Origin: UBA1189 sp045612065
GTDB taxonomy: Bacteria > Bacteroidota > Bacteroidia > Bacteroidales > Bacteroidaceae
DNA length: 64,000 bases
Direction: 5' to 3'
Assembly: GCA_045612065.1 (NCBI GenBank)
Contig: JAZKYH010000040.1
Location: forward strand, 55,450 to 119,449
A program made the position numbers and the translations under genes. The notes under the pieces were generated by a model. That model was not told the DNA's origin and ran no database searches. It worked only from the letters and a program-made list of their open reading frames with translations. Shown one piece after another: positions 6,989 through 18,600 of the stretch. The stretch's first letter is position 1. Every line of letters begins with the position of its first letter.

Positions 6989-8464
6989 TTATTGTGGACG
7001 GCTGTAGTTGGGAGCCTCACTGGTGATAGACACATCGTGCGGATGGCTCTCGAGTACACCTGCATTGGTGATACGTACAAACTTTGCATCGTGGAGCTTG
7101 TCGATGGTAGGAGCACCACAATAGCCCATACCTGCCTTGAGACCACCTGCGAGTTGGTAGATAACCTCATAGAGTGCACCCTTATAGGCTACGCGGCCTG
7201 CGATACCTTCGGGAACGAGTTTCTTGGTGTCCTTGGTGCCAGCCTGGAAGTAGCGGTCCTTAGATCCATTCTCCATTGCCTCAAGTGAACCCATACCGCG
7301 GTATGCCTTGAACTTACGGCCATTGAAGATGATGGTCTCACCAGGGCTTTCTTCAGTACCTGCTACGAGCGAACCAATCATTACGCAATATCCACCTGCT
7401 GCAATGGCTTTCACAATGTCACCAGAGTAGCGCAAACCACCGTCAGCGATGAGAGGTACACCAGTGCCCTTAAGGGCCTTAGCAACGTCGTAGATGGCAG
7501 AAAGCTGGGGAACACCTACACCGGCAACAACGCGAGTGGTGCAGATACTGCCAGGGCCAATACCCACCTTCACACCATCGGCACCTGCCTCAACGAGCAT
7601 CTTGGCTGCTTCGCCTGTAGCTACGTTACCAACAACAATGTCGATATGGGGGAATTCTTTTTTTGCTTCTTTCAGTTTTTCGATAACACCCTTAGAGTGG
7701 CCATGGGCGGTATCAATAACGATAGCGTCGGCACCTGCCTCAACGAGTGCGCGCATACGGTCGAGAGTGTCAAATGTTACACCTACGCCAGCAGCTACAC
7801 GCAGACGGCCCTTGCTGTCCTTGCATGCCATGGGCTTATCCTTAGCCTTGGTGATATCTTTATAGGTGATGAGACCGATGAGCTTACCGTCGTTGTCTAC
7901 TACGGGGAGCTTCTCAATCTTATGCTCCTGAAGAATGGCAGAAGCTGCATCCATGTCAATCTGCTGGTGAGTGGTAATCAAGGGAGCCTTGGTCATTACA
8001 TCCTCAACCTTGCAGTTGTGGTCGCGCTCGAAACGAAGGTCACGGTTAGTCACGATACCTACGAGTTTACCTTCACTGTCCACTACAGGGATACCACCGA
8101 TGTGATACTCGGCCATGAGGTCGAGAGCATCCTTCACGGTAGCCTCGGGCTTGATGGTCACAGGGTCGTAGATCATACCATTCTCGGCACGCTTAACGAT
8201 AGCTACCTGACGAGCCTGCTCTTCGATAGACATGTTCTTGTGGATAACACCAATACCACCCTCGCGAGCAATGGCGATAGCCATCTTTGCTTCGGTAACA
8301 GTATCCATAGCAGCTGTTACGAAGGGAATCTTCAATTCGATGTTACGTGAAAACTTGGTCGCGAGCGACACGTTGACGGGGATGACCTCTGAATAGGCGG
8401 GAACGAGAAGAACGTCGTCGAACGTCAAACCGTCCATAATGATTTTGTCTGCAACAAATGACAT
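6989..8464 (-). CDS. guaB: IMP dehydrogenase
   Basis: A 491-residue enzyme that oxidises IMP to XMP with NAD, the committed step to GMP. Two CBS domains interrupt the barrel at about residues 90-205. The catalytic loop GPGSICTTR places the nucleophilic Cys at 308, and the flap YRGMGSLEAM is intact. I chose the ATG giving MSFVADKI, which matches relatives. An ATG 12 bp upstream adds MNNC and is possible. Confidence 0.97.
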   Translation of the reverse strand: MSFVADKIIMDGLTFDDVLLVPAYSEVIPVNVSLATKFSRNIELKIPFVTAAMDTVTEAKMAIAIAREGGIGVIHKNMSIEEQARQVAIVKRAENGMIYDPVTIKPEATVKDALDLMAEYHIGGIPVVDSEGKLVGIVTNRDLRFERDHNCKVEDVMTKAPLITTHQQIDMDAASAILQEHKIEKLPVVDNDGKLIGLITYKDITKAKDKPMACKDSKGRLRVAAGVGVTFDTLDRMRALVEAGADAIVIDTAHGHSKGVIEKLKEAKKEFPHIDIVVGNVATGEAAKMLVEAGADGVKVGIGPGSICTTRVVAGVGVPQLSAIYDVAKALKGTGVPLIADGGLRYSGDIVKAIAAGGYCVMIGSLVAGTEESPGETIIFNGRKFKAYRGMGSLEAMENGSKDRYFQAGTKDTKKLVPEGIAGRVAYKGALYEVIYQLAGGLKAGMGYCGAPTIDKLHDAKFVRITNAGVLESHPHDVSITSEAPNYSRPQ

Positions 8465-8584
8465 ACAGTTATTCAATTATGAAAATTATTGCGTGCAAAT
8501 TTAGCAGTTTTCTCTCAATTTTGAAAATATTTTTGGGTAAAGATTAAGTAAAAGCTGTTGTTTGCCGCAAAATGAATAAAACAG

Positions 8585-8616
8585 AAGCGGGGGTATGCCG
8601 CAGCATACCCCCGCTT
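8585..8616. terminator. Terminator hairpin downstream of the M60-like gene
   Basis: A 14-bp GC-rich stem around AGCGGGGGTATGC with a CGCA loop lies just beyond the 3' end of the large peptidase gene on the minus strand. A short T-rich stretch follows on that strand. It also insulates guaB, whose promoter region lies behind it. Confidence 0.8.
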
Positions 8617-8637
8617 ATCATAGGAATGTAGGGGTGC

Positions 8638-11600
8638 TTACTTCAGTGAGCACTTTACACTGTTTGCTCCAATCTTTACGATGATGGTGCTTCCCTTTGC
8701 TAATTTGGTGTCGATGGCTACAGAACCATTGGTTGCAACAGCTGTACCAATCAGGCGACCTACAGTGTCGTAAACTGCAACCTTCGCACCATCGTTAAGG
8801 CCATTGGCTAAAATCACGCCATCCTCAACTTGAATGTTGAAGTCTGAAGTTACAACATCTACGCCCTCGCCTTCTACAATAATTTCGCACTTCTTAATCA
8901 ACTTCCATGAGGTGCTTCTTGTAGCATTCAAATCGGCAACGTTAGAAGCTGACATCAACCAATTACCAAACTCAGAAGAGATAATGAAACCATTACCTTC
9001 CTCGTTGAGAGTTAAAGCGTAGTCTATGGTTGTATCGGTTTCTTTATTGGCATAAAGCTTTGTGCCATTTGCTGTAATTGACAATTTTGTTGCATAGTTG
9101 TAGATTGCATACTTACCCTCCTCATTGCCTTGAGTGAAGTAGAACCAATAGTTCTCATCAGTCACGTCGCTGATAGCCTTAGATGCAATACGTCCCTTGT
9201 TGGTACGACCAGATGTTTCGTGGTATGCATATCTGCTATCATCTGTACGCTGCAAGTAGTAGATTGTTCTCAAGTCGTTGGTGCTGACTGTAGGCTGGCT
9301 GAGCATATTGTCTTCCAATGCCAACGTCCACTTGGCTCTATTATCAGTAATCTTGCTTGCATACAATTGGTTGCTCATGCTTGCATAGTTGTACAGCTTG
9401 ATGTCGGCATTGTCCGCACGTTGGATGTACATCTCACCGGGAGCCTCCGCAACCAATGTGAAGGCTACAGCATCAGACACATTGCTTGCCTCGGCCTTTA
9501 CACGTTTACCAGAATTTGCAACTGATATGTAGTTACCCGTTTCACGATTCTGTATGTAGTAGGTGTTCTCCTCCTCGGCGGGAACAAATCTCCATTGTAT
9601 TCCGAATGTTACTTCCTCGAATACATCGGTGCTGAGTCCTGATGTTACTGTCTTGATGTAGCGAGTCGGAGTGTTGCTCAATGCTACAGAGTAGAAGCAG
9701 TCAGGTGTGAAGGGAACACGTACAGTATTATCAACCTGTATCTTAGCGTTCGCTGCATCCAACTCGATGAACCACTCACCATAAGTCTTCACAGAGGTGT
9801 CCTTATTCTTTACTACTTCCTCAACTTCAGCTACAAGAGCCCTGTAATCAACGATTGAGTCAGAATACAAATAACCTACCTTACGACCTGTATCATCTAC
9901 TTTCTCCAAGTAGCCTTGAGCCACATACAATGCGTTCTCGAGGTTCTCCAACTGCTCACTCTCATCGCCTTGTTTCAATGTTACTACTACATCGTCACCT
10001 GTTGCAGGAACGGCATACAAGGTTGCCTCACCGCTTCTTAGCATATTGGCTACTTCCTTGTTGAGGTAGAAGGTATGATTGTTAGAGAAGGCTTGGATTT
10101 CAGTTTTCTGATTGTAAACAGCGAAACCTACAGCGCCCTTACCTCCGCTAATGGTCAGCTTGAGGTCTTCCAATGTGTAAACATATTCACCGGTAATAGG
10201 TGTTTCGTTGAGATAGTCAACATAGAGACCTACTTCACCATTCTCTCTTCGACCTGTTTCGGGATCCCAGAAGCTACGGCGAGTAGTACCATCGTGACCA
10301 TAGGTGGCTCCATTTGTACAGTCATTGATGAAGAGTACCTTGTTGTTTACGGGGTATCCCTTAGCTTTTACCTCTCTGATGGCCTTATCAATCTCCTGCT
10401 GTGTGGTGTAGTACTTTGAGTTGGTGTAGTCGCCTTGGAACACACCATCTACGGGAGTGAAACAACCGTATGCGCGGAAGAATTCGGTCAAGTCTTCCTG
10501 TGCAGCTTCGCAGCAAAGCTTATAGAAGTGGAGGTATGAACGATAACCATTGGTGAGTTGGAAGCCAACCTGCTCCATTTCGCCCTTATCGTTAGGACGC
10601 ATTTCGCTGCCACTGCCGTAGCTGCGCTCCATAGGATGCTTACGAATCAACTCGAACAAACGGGGATAGAACTGGGTGTTATTACCTACGCGGTGGTAGT
10701 AGAGCCACAAGCGATAGTAACGCTGTGTAAGTACCCAGATGTTATTGCTGAGGAGGTAACCTCCATCCTTGAAGTTGTCGTATACGTGAGCGAGGTTACC
10801 CTCAGTACCATTCACGCGTGATGTACCCATACCCATGTACCATGCTGCAATGTTGGCGAAGGTGTTGTTGGTAACCTCCATCTCACCATTGAGGGTGTAG
10901 AGTGCCTGGTGCTGGTGACCAATCTCGTGAGCGGGTCCCCATGTGGGGCCAGCCTCGGTAGCGATGGCGGTCAAGATGCTGGGTGTGGTGTTGATGTGGT
11001 AACCTGAGTGGTCCCAGCTACCATACATGTAACCAGTACGTGTACCGAAAGCTACACCGCGGTGATTATAATATTCACCATAGTCACCGTCGCGTTCCTT
11101 GATGCTGTCGCAGAATGCGAGCAATGCGTCGTCATAGTTATAAATCTCAGCCTTCTCAGTCCATGTGCCATCATAGCGGGGGAAGAGCTTGTTCATTGAG
11201 TCTACATCAGCTTTGCTGGCTACACCAAGAGTCATCTTCTCAGAGAGGAAGATACGATCCCAAGCCTCAACGATACCATTGATGCGCTGCAAGCTGTCAG
11301 TGAATGCAGGGCTGTTAGGCATACTCTTGGGGAGTCTTTCTGGGAAATGGTAAGCCAATCCCTTCTCGCTCCAAGTGTTACCCTTGTCGTCAGTATAGTT
11401 GACTACGTCGTTCAACTCGAACTGGAGCACTTCGTAGCGGCCGAGGATGGTGATATTCTCCAAGTTGGCACGCTCCTCATAGTATACCCAGTCATTGTCG
11501 TTGTCGGGGGTATAGAGTGAGTCTCCTGCAATGCTATAGTAACCATTGATGTAACCACCTGCTACGTGTATCTTGAGGTCGTCGTAGTTGCTCAGTTTGT

Positions 11601-12735
11601 TGGCAAACTGCCATGTGGTCTTATCGAATGTGTGCACAAGGTAGTTGAAATAGAGTGCGCTACCATTGGTTCTAATGGGAATAATGTTCAAACCTGATTT
11701 CAAGCGTATACCGCTGTCGCCATAACCGTTGTTGTAGTTGGGCATCTTGGTGTGACCTACGAGCCATGTGGCATACAGCTCAGCACCCTCCTTAATCTCG
11801 CCCTCTACCATTACGTAGAGCACCTGACGGTTGTTGGCATAGAGACCTGTGGGGTTGTCCATGTTGGTGTGTCCCTGGTGGCCAATCCACTCGGTGATTT
11901 CGCCGGCAATACTGTGAGGCTCAATCATCTGTACACGGAACTTCTTTGCATAGTGGTCGTTCCATCCGGGCTTGTCGGCTTTTTCATTGTCCTCGGCCCA
12001 TGCGTCATTTTTTACCTTTACGGCCATATCCACCAACTCGGCGGGGAGGTTGTCTGTACCCATGGCAGCACGCAAGTCCTCATCGCTAACTGATGCAAAC
12101 TCCTCCTTCAGTACGGTGCAGGCTGCATCTTCGAAGTATTTGGCCAAAGCCGCTTCGAGTTCATCCTGGTTGGCAAGGAGCTCAGCGCAATAGTCCTCAA
12201 ACTCCATCTTCAGTCTCAGGTACTCAGCATATTCAGCTTGTGCCAAGGTCATAGCCTCCTCTGAGACCTCTACCTTCTCGAACTGCCATTGCGAGGGATC
12301 GCAATCGCTCCATCTTACAACTCTTTCGTTAGCACCCTTACTGTGCAGACCCCATGCTCCCAAACCGGGATCAAAGATGTTGTAACCCTTCTTTTCGCCG
12401 CCACCCAAAACAATATTGAATGTCTTGGCGGTCGCGCCAGTCCAATAGGGCTGCTCCTGCACGTTGTTGCCTGTCTGGATGTAAGCGCCAGTGTAAGCAT
12501 TCTGAATGCTATAGCCAGTGCCCAACTTCTTTAGTATCCACAACTGGTCAAAATCATCCGCATCGCCAATGGTGGAGGTACAGCGAAGATTGTTGTTCTC
12601 ATAGTTCTCCATCAAAGCGGCATTGTAGCCTACGTTGATGATGCGGAACACGCCCTCTGAGGGCTCTACATACTGTGCATGGGCAAACACCGTGCACAAC
12701 ACTGATAAAACTAAAAGTTGAAATCTTTTCTTCAT
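8638..12735 (-). CDS. Secreted M60-like (enhancin/mucinase) metallopeptidase with ricin-like modules and sorting tail
   Basis: This 1365-residue protein begins with a signal peptide (cleavage near HAQ at about 21). Next is a ricin-like trefoil (about 25-155), then a central M60-like domain with the zinc motif HEIGH at residues 603-607 and a downstream Glu at 618 or 620. M60-like enzymes of gut bacteria cut heavily O-glycosylated mucin-type proteins. Two further trefoil-like repeats (about 1010-1280) probably bind sugar. The last 75 residues (VAVYDTVGRLIGTAV to the terminal SLK) look like a type IX secretion sorting domain, so surface delivery is inferred. It is divergent from two GH95 fucosidase genes, which fits a shared job on host glycoproteins. 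Confidence 0.88.
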   Translation of the reverse strand: MKKRFQLLVLSVLCTVFAHAQYVEPSEGVFRIINVGYNAALMENYENNNLRCTSTIGDADDFDQLWILKKLGTGYSIQNAYTGAYIQTGNNVQEQPYWTGATAKTFNIVLGGGEKKGYNIFDPGLGAWGLHSKGANERVVRWSDCDPSQWQFEKVEVSEEAMTLAQAEYAEYLRLKMEFEDYCAELLANQDELEAALAKYFEDAACTVLKEEFASVSDEDLRAAMGTDNLPAELVDMAVKVKNDAWAEDNEKADKPGWNDHYAKKFRVQMIEPHSIAGEITEWIGHQGHTNMDNPTGLYANNRQVLYVMVEGEIKEGAELYATWLVGHTKMPNYNNGYGDSGIRLKSGLNIIPIRTNGSALYFNYLVHTFDKTTWQFANKLSNYDDLKIHVAGGYINGYYSIAGDSLYTPDNDNDWVYYEERANLENITILGRYEVLQFELNDVVNYTDDKGNTWSEKGLAYHFPERLPKSMPNSPAFTDSLQRINGIVEAWDRIFLSEKMTLGVASKADVDSMNKLFPRYDGTWTEKAEIYNYDDALLAFCDSIKERDGDYGEYYNHRGVAFGTRTGYMYGSWDHSGYHINTTPSILTAIATEAGPTWGPAHEIGHQHQALYTLNGEMEVTNNTFANIAAWYMGMGTSRVNGTEGNLAHVYDNFKDGGYLLSNNIWVLTQRYYRLWLYYHRVGNNTQFYPRLFELIRKHPMERSYGSGSEMRPNDKGEMEQVGFQLTNGYRSYLHFYKLCCEAAQEDLTEFFRAYGCFTPVDGVFQGDYTNSKYYTTQQEIDKAIREVKAKGYPVNNKVLFINDCTNGATYGHDGTTRRSFWDPETGRRENGEVGLYVDYLNETPITGEYVYTLEDLKLTISGGKGAVGFAVYNQKTEIQAFSNNHTFYLNKEVANMLRSGEATLYAVPATGDDVVVTLKQGDESEQLENLENALYVAQGYLEKVDDTGRKVGYLYSDSIVDYRALVAEVEEVVKNKDTSVKTYGEWFIELDAANAKIQVDNTVRVPFTPDCFYSVALSNTPTRYIKTVTSGLSTDVFEEVTFGIQWRFVPAEEENTYYIQNRETGNYISVANSGKRVKAEASNVSDAVAFTLVAEAPGEMYIQRADNADIKLYNYASMSNQLYASKITDNRAKWTLALEDNMLSQPTVSTNDLRTIYYLQRTDDSRYAYHETSGRTNKGRIASKAISDVTDENYWFYFTQGNEEGKYAIYNYATKLSITANGTKLYANKETDTTIDYALTLNEEGNGFIISSEFGNWLMSASNVADLNATRSTSWKLIKKCEIIVEGEGVDVVTSDFNIQVEDGVILANGLNDGAKVAVYDTVGRLIGTAVATNGSVAIDTKLAKGSTIIVKIGANSVKCSLK

Positions 12736-13083
12736 ACGTTTATCATGGATAAATGGTTAATAATTTGTCTACTTCACGCAATAATACACATTAGGCTACA
12801 AAGGTATATTTTTTTTTACAATTAGGGAATGAAATTGCTTAAATATTGTAAAAACGGCGGAAGATTTAACAATTCCCGATTGCCAGAGCCTGGCTTATTC
12901 GAGTCTAGACGGCTCTGGACTCGAGTCCAACTTCATCTGAATTCGAGTCCAAAGCTGTCTGGATTTTGCCATCGCTTAAGCTAATACTTGCAGTAGATTT
13001 GGGGATTTGAAAAATACTTCGTATCTTCGCAGTCTAATTATAAGTATAATAGACACAGACAGTCCGTAAAACCATCGACAACC
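12736..13083. other. Divergent intergenic region between the M60-like and GH95 genes
   Basis: No gene is visible in these 348 bp. The left part holds a TACCTTTG box that could serve the peptidase gene on the minus strand, the centre holds 22-bp array C, and the right part has a TATCTTCG box about 50 bp before the GH95 start. The two promoters would fire away from each other with the array between them. Confidence 0.6.
12875..12962. repeat. 22-bp array C (four units)
   Basis: Units start at 12875, 12897, 12919 and 12941. Units 2-4 share TCGAGTC at the same place, followed by more variable DNA ending in CTCTGG, ATCTGA or GTCTGG. Unit 1 is decayed but keeps CCAGAGC in register with CCAAAGC of unit 4. 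The GCTGTCTGG end of unit 4 also occurs in unit 1 of array B, hinting that arrays B, C and E are related. Confidence 0.75.
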
Positions 13084-15624
13084 ATGAAAAGAATCCACTC
13101 CGTACTCGTAGCATTGCTTTGCGTAGCCTCCGTAGCACAGGCTCAGTCTTATGAGTTTATCCGCCGAGGCATCGAGAGCTATTCGCCAAAAAATCCCAAC
13201 ACGCTGTGGTATACTACCTCGCCCGATGCGGAAGATTCCGAAGGCAAGGGCAACAAGTGGATGGAGTATGCTTTACCCCTCGGCAATGGTGAATTGGGCT
13301 GCATGGTATATGGCAATGTGCTTGACGAGACGTTGCAGTTCAATGAGAAGACCCTCTGGAGCGGTCCGGCCAACGTGGTGGGTACTGCCAGCGGAAACCG
13401 TACGTTCATGAACTTCGGTTGGGTAGGTATCGCAGACCTCAAAGCAACCCTGTTGGAAGATGGTGTGACCGACTATGTGCGCTACCTCGACATCGAAGAG
13501 GGCATTGCCGGTGTGGAGTTCAAGGACGCCGCTGGCGTTAAGTATACGCGCAAATACCTCAGTTCGGCTCCCGACCAAGTGATTGTTGGTCAATACAAGA
13601 GCGAGGGAGGTACGATGTCTCTCATATTCTACCTCGAGCCTGGCGTTGGTATCAATGCAGGTGAGGTGGTATACAAAGAGGGTACCGCATCGTTTACAGG
13701 TGCTATGACTGTGAAGTATGCAGCCCGTCTGCACGTAGTGCCCGATGCGGCCGCTACGGTGACCACCACCGAAAAGGGCATCGAAGTAGACAATGCTACC
13801 GAAGTGACCTTCTACCTCAAGGGAGCGACCAACTTCAATGGCGACATGGAGGTGCTCGACAACTACTTCACCGAAGAGACCGAAGCCGACGTGGACAGCA
13901 AGGTGAAGGCAACCATCGAGAAGGCAATTGCCAAGGGATTCGACGCCATTGAGGCCGACCACGTGGCTGACTTTACCACCATCACCAAGCGCATGACCTT
14001 CGACCTCGGCCTGGAGACCCCGAAGGTGGACACCAAGACATTGATTGATAACTATTACCCCAACAACACCCAAGGCGACAGCAAGCAGAACGACCATCTG
14101 TTCCTCGAGCAACTCTACTTCCACTATGGCCGCTACCTCGCAATCAGTTCAAACCGCAAGCCTATCGCAGCACCCAACAACCTGCAGGGTATCTGGAATA
14201 ATCGTGGTGTAGACTCTCCTTGGAACTCGGACATCCACACCAACATCAACATCCAGATGAACTACTGGCCCACCGAGATTACCAACCTCTCAGACTTACA
14301 CAAGCCCTTCGTGAACTTCATCATCCGCGGTGCGCAGAGCGAGGGATGGAAGAAGGTAGGCGAGCGCTACAACGACGGCCACGGATGGAGCGTACTCACC
14401 GAGTCATCGCTCTACAACAGCATGAGTACTTGGGGCGACAACTACCTCGTAGCCAACGTATGGTACACCAGCCACCTGTGGATGCACTATCGCTACACGC
14501 AAGACAAGGAGTTCCTCATGAAGGCCTTCCCCGTGATGTGGAGCGCTGCGGAGTTCTGGTTCCACCGACAGATTGAGGATCGCGGATTCGACAACACCCA
14601 GGATGAGCAGGCACGTGTACGCAACTACCACACCCCCTACGCGTTCGACCCCGACGGTACGCTGGTTGCTCCCAATGAGTTCAGTGCCGAGCAGCATGAC
14701 AACCAGACAGAGGATGGTACGGCACATGCCCAGCAGATGATATACTATCTCTTCACCAACATCAAGGAGGCTATCGATATCCTCGGTGCCAAGAAGTTGG
14801 GACTCGCCAAGGCCGACGTAGAGAAACTGGACTATTATCTTGCAAAGACTGACCGCGGCTTGCACACAGAGATTTACACCGGTGCTTGGGGGGATATATA
14901 TAATGGTGTAAAGAAGGGTGAGCCGCTCTTGCGCGAATGGAAGTATACTCCGTTCGACATCTCTAACGACCGTGGCCACCGCCACATGTCGCACGTGATG
15001 GCGCTCTTCCCTATGGATCAAATCACTCCCGAGAGCGAATACTTCGTTCCCGCTGTGAACTCACTCATGTTGCGTGGAGATGAGGCTACCGGCTGGTCAA
15101 TGGGTTGGAAGGTGAACCTTTGGGCGCGTGCTCAGGATGGCGACCATGCCCACGTCATCATCAAGAATGCCTTGAAGCACTCGACCTCATACGGTGTCAA
15201 CGCTTGGGCAGGAGGTATCTACTACAACCTCTTCGACTCGCACGCTCCCTTCCAGATTGACGGTAACTTCGGCGTTTGCTCAGGTGTTGCCGAGATGTTG
15301 ATGCAGAGTGCACATGGCTACATCAATATCCTCCCCGCTTTGCCCACCGTATGGGAAGACAAAGGTGCAGTGACGGGAATGAAGGCTATAGGCAACTTTA
15401 CCGTCGACTTCAACTGGACCGATGGCAAGTGCCAGCAGGTGACCATCGTGAGCCATGCCGGAGCCGACTTGCGTGTACGTTGCACACGTGGTGCCACAGA
15501 TATCACCGATGCCAAGGTAACCGTCAACGGCAAGAAGGTGAAAGTAAAAGTCGATGAGCACGGCATAGCCACTATCCCCTGCAAAAAGGGACGCACCGTG
15601 AAAATTGACTATGCAACACGCTAA
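13084..15624 (+). CDS. GH95 alpha-L-fucosidase, short form
   Basis: An 846-residue exported enzyme with signal peptide (cleavage after AQAQ near 21). The GH95 N-terminal sandwich domain begins at PNTLWYTTSPD and the LPLGNGELGCMV motif is present. The catalytic region keeps the Asn pair N387/N389 in HTNINIQMNYWP and Asp726 in IDGNFG, matching the residues known from the bifidobacterial enzyme AfcA. The family removes alpha-1,2-linked fucose (some members act on galactose) from host glycans or xyloglucan. The C-terminus ends in a beta domain without a recognisable sorting tail, unlike its neighbour. The next gene, 54 bp downstream, is a paralogue. Confidence 0.93.
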   Translation: MKRIHSVLVALLCVASVAQAQSYEFIRRGIESYSPKNPNTLWYTTSPDAEDSEGKGNKWMEYALPLGNGELGCMVYGNVLDETLQFNEKTLWSGPANVVGTASGNRTFMNFGWVGIADLKATLLEDGVTDYVRYLDIEEGIAGVEFKDAAGVKYTRKYLSSAPDQVIVGQYKSEGGTMSLIFYLEPGVGINAGEVVYKEGTASFTGAMTVKYAARLHVVPDAAATVTTTEKGIEVDNATEVTFYLKGATNFNGDMEVLDNYFTEETEADVDSKVKATIEKAIAKGFDAIEADHVADFTTITKRMTFDLGLETPKVDTKTLIDNYYPNNTQGDSKQNDHLFLEQLYFHYGRYLAISSNRKPIAAPNNLQGIWNNRGVDSPWNSDIHTNINIQMNYWPTEITNLSDLHKPFVNFIIRGAQSEGWKKVGERYNDGHGWSVLTESSLYNSMSTWGDNYLVANVWYTSHLWMHYRYTQDKEFLMKAFPVMWSAAEFWFHRQIEDRGFDNTQDEQARVRNYHTPYAFDPDGTLVAPNEFSAEQHDNQTEDGTAHAQQMIYYLFTNIKEAIDILGAKKLGLAKADVEKLDYYLAKTDRGLHTEIYTGAWGDIYNGVKKGEPLLREWKYTPFDISNDRGHRHMSHVMALFPMDQITPESEYFVPAVNSLMLRGDEATGWSMGWKVNLWARAQDGDHAHVIIKNALKHSTSYGVNAWAGGIYYNLFDSHAPFQIDGNFGVCSGVAEMLMQSAHGYINILPALPTVWEDKGAVTGMKAIGNFTVDFNWTDGKCQQVTIVSHAGADLRVRCTRGATDITDAKVTVNGKKVKVKVDEHGIATIPCKKGRTVKIDYATR

Positions 15625-15677
15625 TATATATAATATAACAATAAACTATTACAAACCTTTTTAAACATTCAATCACC

Positions 15678-18600
15678 ATGAGAAAAATCTCTCTAATGCT
15701 TGTAAGCCTCTTCTGCACCCTGTTTGCAGTACAGGCACAAACACTCGTGACTGACTTGTCGCAATTGGACAATGGGAATACCTATACCCTGCGTTCGAAA
15801 CGCACATTCCTACTGTATAGTGCGGCCGTATCCGGAGAAATCTGCACTGGCAACGGTAGCTCAGTAGGCTCAGTAAGCTACAATGCGGACGATGTAAATC
15901 AGCAGTTCCGCATCGAGAAGGAAGGCAGCAACTACTACCTTTACAGCGTGGGCGCTGAAAAGTATGTCAACTCTAAAGGTGCTTATGTCGCTAAAGGATC
16001 AGCAGCTGTGCTCACCTTGAAGAACGTTGGTGGTGACTATCCTTGGCAGTTGGCTCTTGGCGGCAACGAGTTGAATTCACAGATTAAAGGACAGATGGCG
16101 TCAGGAATCACCGTAAGCAATTGGGATGCCGCCGACGATGGCAACTGCTACCAAATTGCCGAAGCTGTAGTAAAGGCCAAGACTTATACAATCGACGTAC
16201 TCGGTGCCGAGAATGGTGGCGTAACCTATGAGGGTCAGGCATATGCTGATAGCGCGACCTTTGAGGCAAAGAACCTGAAGAAGAATGCCTTGACAGCTAC
16301 AGAAGTTGAGGGTAAGATTGCCGTAGTCAATATTGACGGTGCCACCGTATACGTAAGCTATATGGATGCTGCTACTAAGTTCTATACCATGCGTGGTGGT
16401 CACGGTGGTTACGTGAGCTTGGCCGAGGGGTACACCAATGGTGGTAACCTGTTGCTCTCAAACACCAATGTTCCCAAGGACAATAAGGCTCTCTGGGCAT
16501 TTGAAAAGCAGAATGACGGTGCCTACAAAGTATATAACTACTCTACCGGTCTTACTAAGGTATTGGGTATGACAGGTTCTGAAGCAGATGCACGCGCTAC
16601 GATGGTTGCTCCCGATGCAACCACACACACCACCTCTTTTGATGGAAGTGTAAAGTTTGATGGTACTGAAAGCTATATCAAATTGAAAGGTTCTACGAAC
16701 TATTGGAACAAGCGCGGAAATTTCTTTGCACTTTGGAATAGTGGTGGTCAGCCCACCGGTGACCAAGGTAGTAAGTTCTTCCTCGTGTCTGTAGACCCCG
16801 TGGACTTCCCCGACGAATATGTTCACGAGATTACCGATATCAAGGGCATCGACACCTTCAAGCCCGAGAACCCCAACACCTTGTGGTACAAGACTTCTGC
16901 TGAAGCTACTGGTGTTAGCTATCCCTGGATGGAGTATGCACTTCCCTTGGGTAATGGTGAACTCGGCTGCATGGTATTCGGTGGCGTAGCTCACGAGGAA
17001 CTCCAGTTCAACGAGAAGACCCTCTGGAGTGGTCCTGCCAACACTGTAGGCGCTGGTGGCGGTAACCGTACCTTTATGAACTTCGGTTCGCTCATCATCG
17101 CCAACAAGGACAATAGCATCTATACCGAGGGCGTGACCGACTACGTACGCTACCTCGACATCGAGGAGGGTATCGCTGGCGTATCATTCAAGAACGCCAA
17201 CGGCACCAAGCAGACACGCAAGTACCTCAGCTCAGCTCCCGATCAAGTGATTGCCGGTCAGTACAAGAGCGAGGGTGAGGATAAACTGAACCTCGTATTC
17301 TCTCTCGAGCCCGGCAATAGCATCGGCGCAAGCAAGGTGGTATACGAGGGCAACACCGCATCGTTCTCAGGCGCTATGACCGTAAAGTATGCCGCTCGCC
17401 TCCACGTAGTGGCCGACAAAGATGCCGAGATTACTGCGACATCAGCAGGTATCAGCGTGAAGAACGCTACCGAGGTGACCTTCTACCTCAAGGGCGCTAC
17501 CAACTTCAACGGTGACATGAATGTTCTCGACAACTACTTCACCAGCGAGACCGCTGCTGACGTTGACAACAACGTAAAGACCGCTATCGAGGCTGCTATC
17601 ACCAAGGGCTTCGATGCCATTGAGACCGACCACGTGGCCGACTTCACCGCTATCACCAAGCGCATGACCTTCGACCTCGGCTTGAATACTCCTACCGTGG
17701 ACACCAAGACTCTTATCGACAACTATTTCCCCAACAATGGTGATGCCAATAGCAAGCAGAACGACCACCTCTTCCTCGAACAACTCTACTTCCACTATGG
17801 TCGTTACCTCGCTATCAGCTCGAACCGCAAGCCCATCGCAGCACCCAACAACCTGCAGGGTATCTGGAACGATCGTGGCACCGACTCCCCCTGGAACTCG
17901 GACGTACACACCAACATCAACATCCAGATGAACTACTGGCCCACTGAGATCACCAACCTCTCAGACTTGCACAAGCCCTTCGTGAACTTCATCATCCGTG
18001 GTGCTCAGAGTACAGGTTGGAAGGAAGTAGGTAAGCGCTACAATGAGGGTCATGGTTGGAGCGTGCTCACCGAGACTTCACTCTACAACAGTATGAGTAC
18101 ATGGGGTGACAACTACCTCGTAGCCAACGTATGGTACACCAGCCACCTGTGGATGCACTACCGCTATACCCAAGATAAGGAGTTCCTTGCGAAGGCCTTC
18201 CCTGTGATGTGGGATTGCGCCAAGTTCTGGTTCCACCGCTTGATTGACGACCGCGGTTTCGACAATACCAAGGACGAGCAGGAAAGAGTGCGCAACTACA
18301 CACCTGCCTATAGCTTCCAGCCCGACGGCACCTACGTAGCCCCCAATGAGTTCAGCGCCGAGCAGCACGACAACCAGACTGAGGATGGTACCGCTCACGC
18401 TCAGCAGATGATCTACTACCTCTTCATGAACCTCAAGGAGGCTATCGATATCCTCGGTGGTAAGGATGCTGTGAACCTCACCGATGAGGACATTGCTACA
18501 CTCAATGACCACCTCGCGAAAACCGACCAGGGCTTGCATACTGAGGTGTACAATGGTTCTTGGGGCGACACTTATAATGGCGTGAAGAAGGGTGAGAAAC

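Noticed and set aside
13273..14124. 283-codon minus-strand open frame inside the short GH95 gene
   Set aside because: Long antisense frames arise from the codon bias of the GH95 genes; a similar one appears in the paralogue at 17442-17909.
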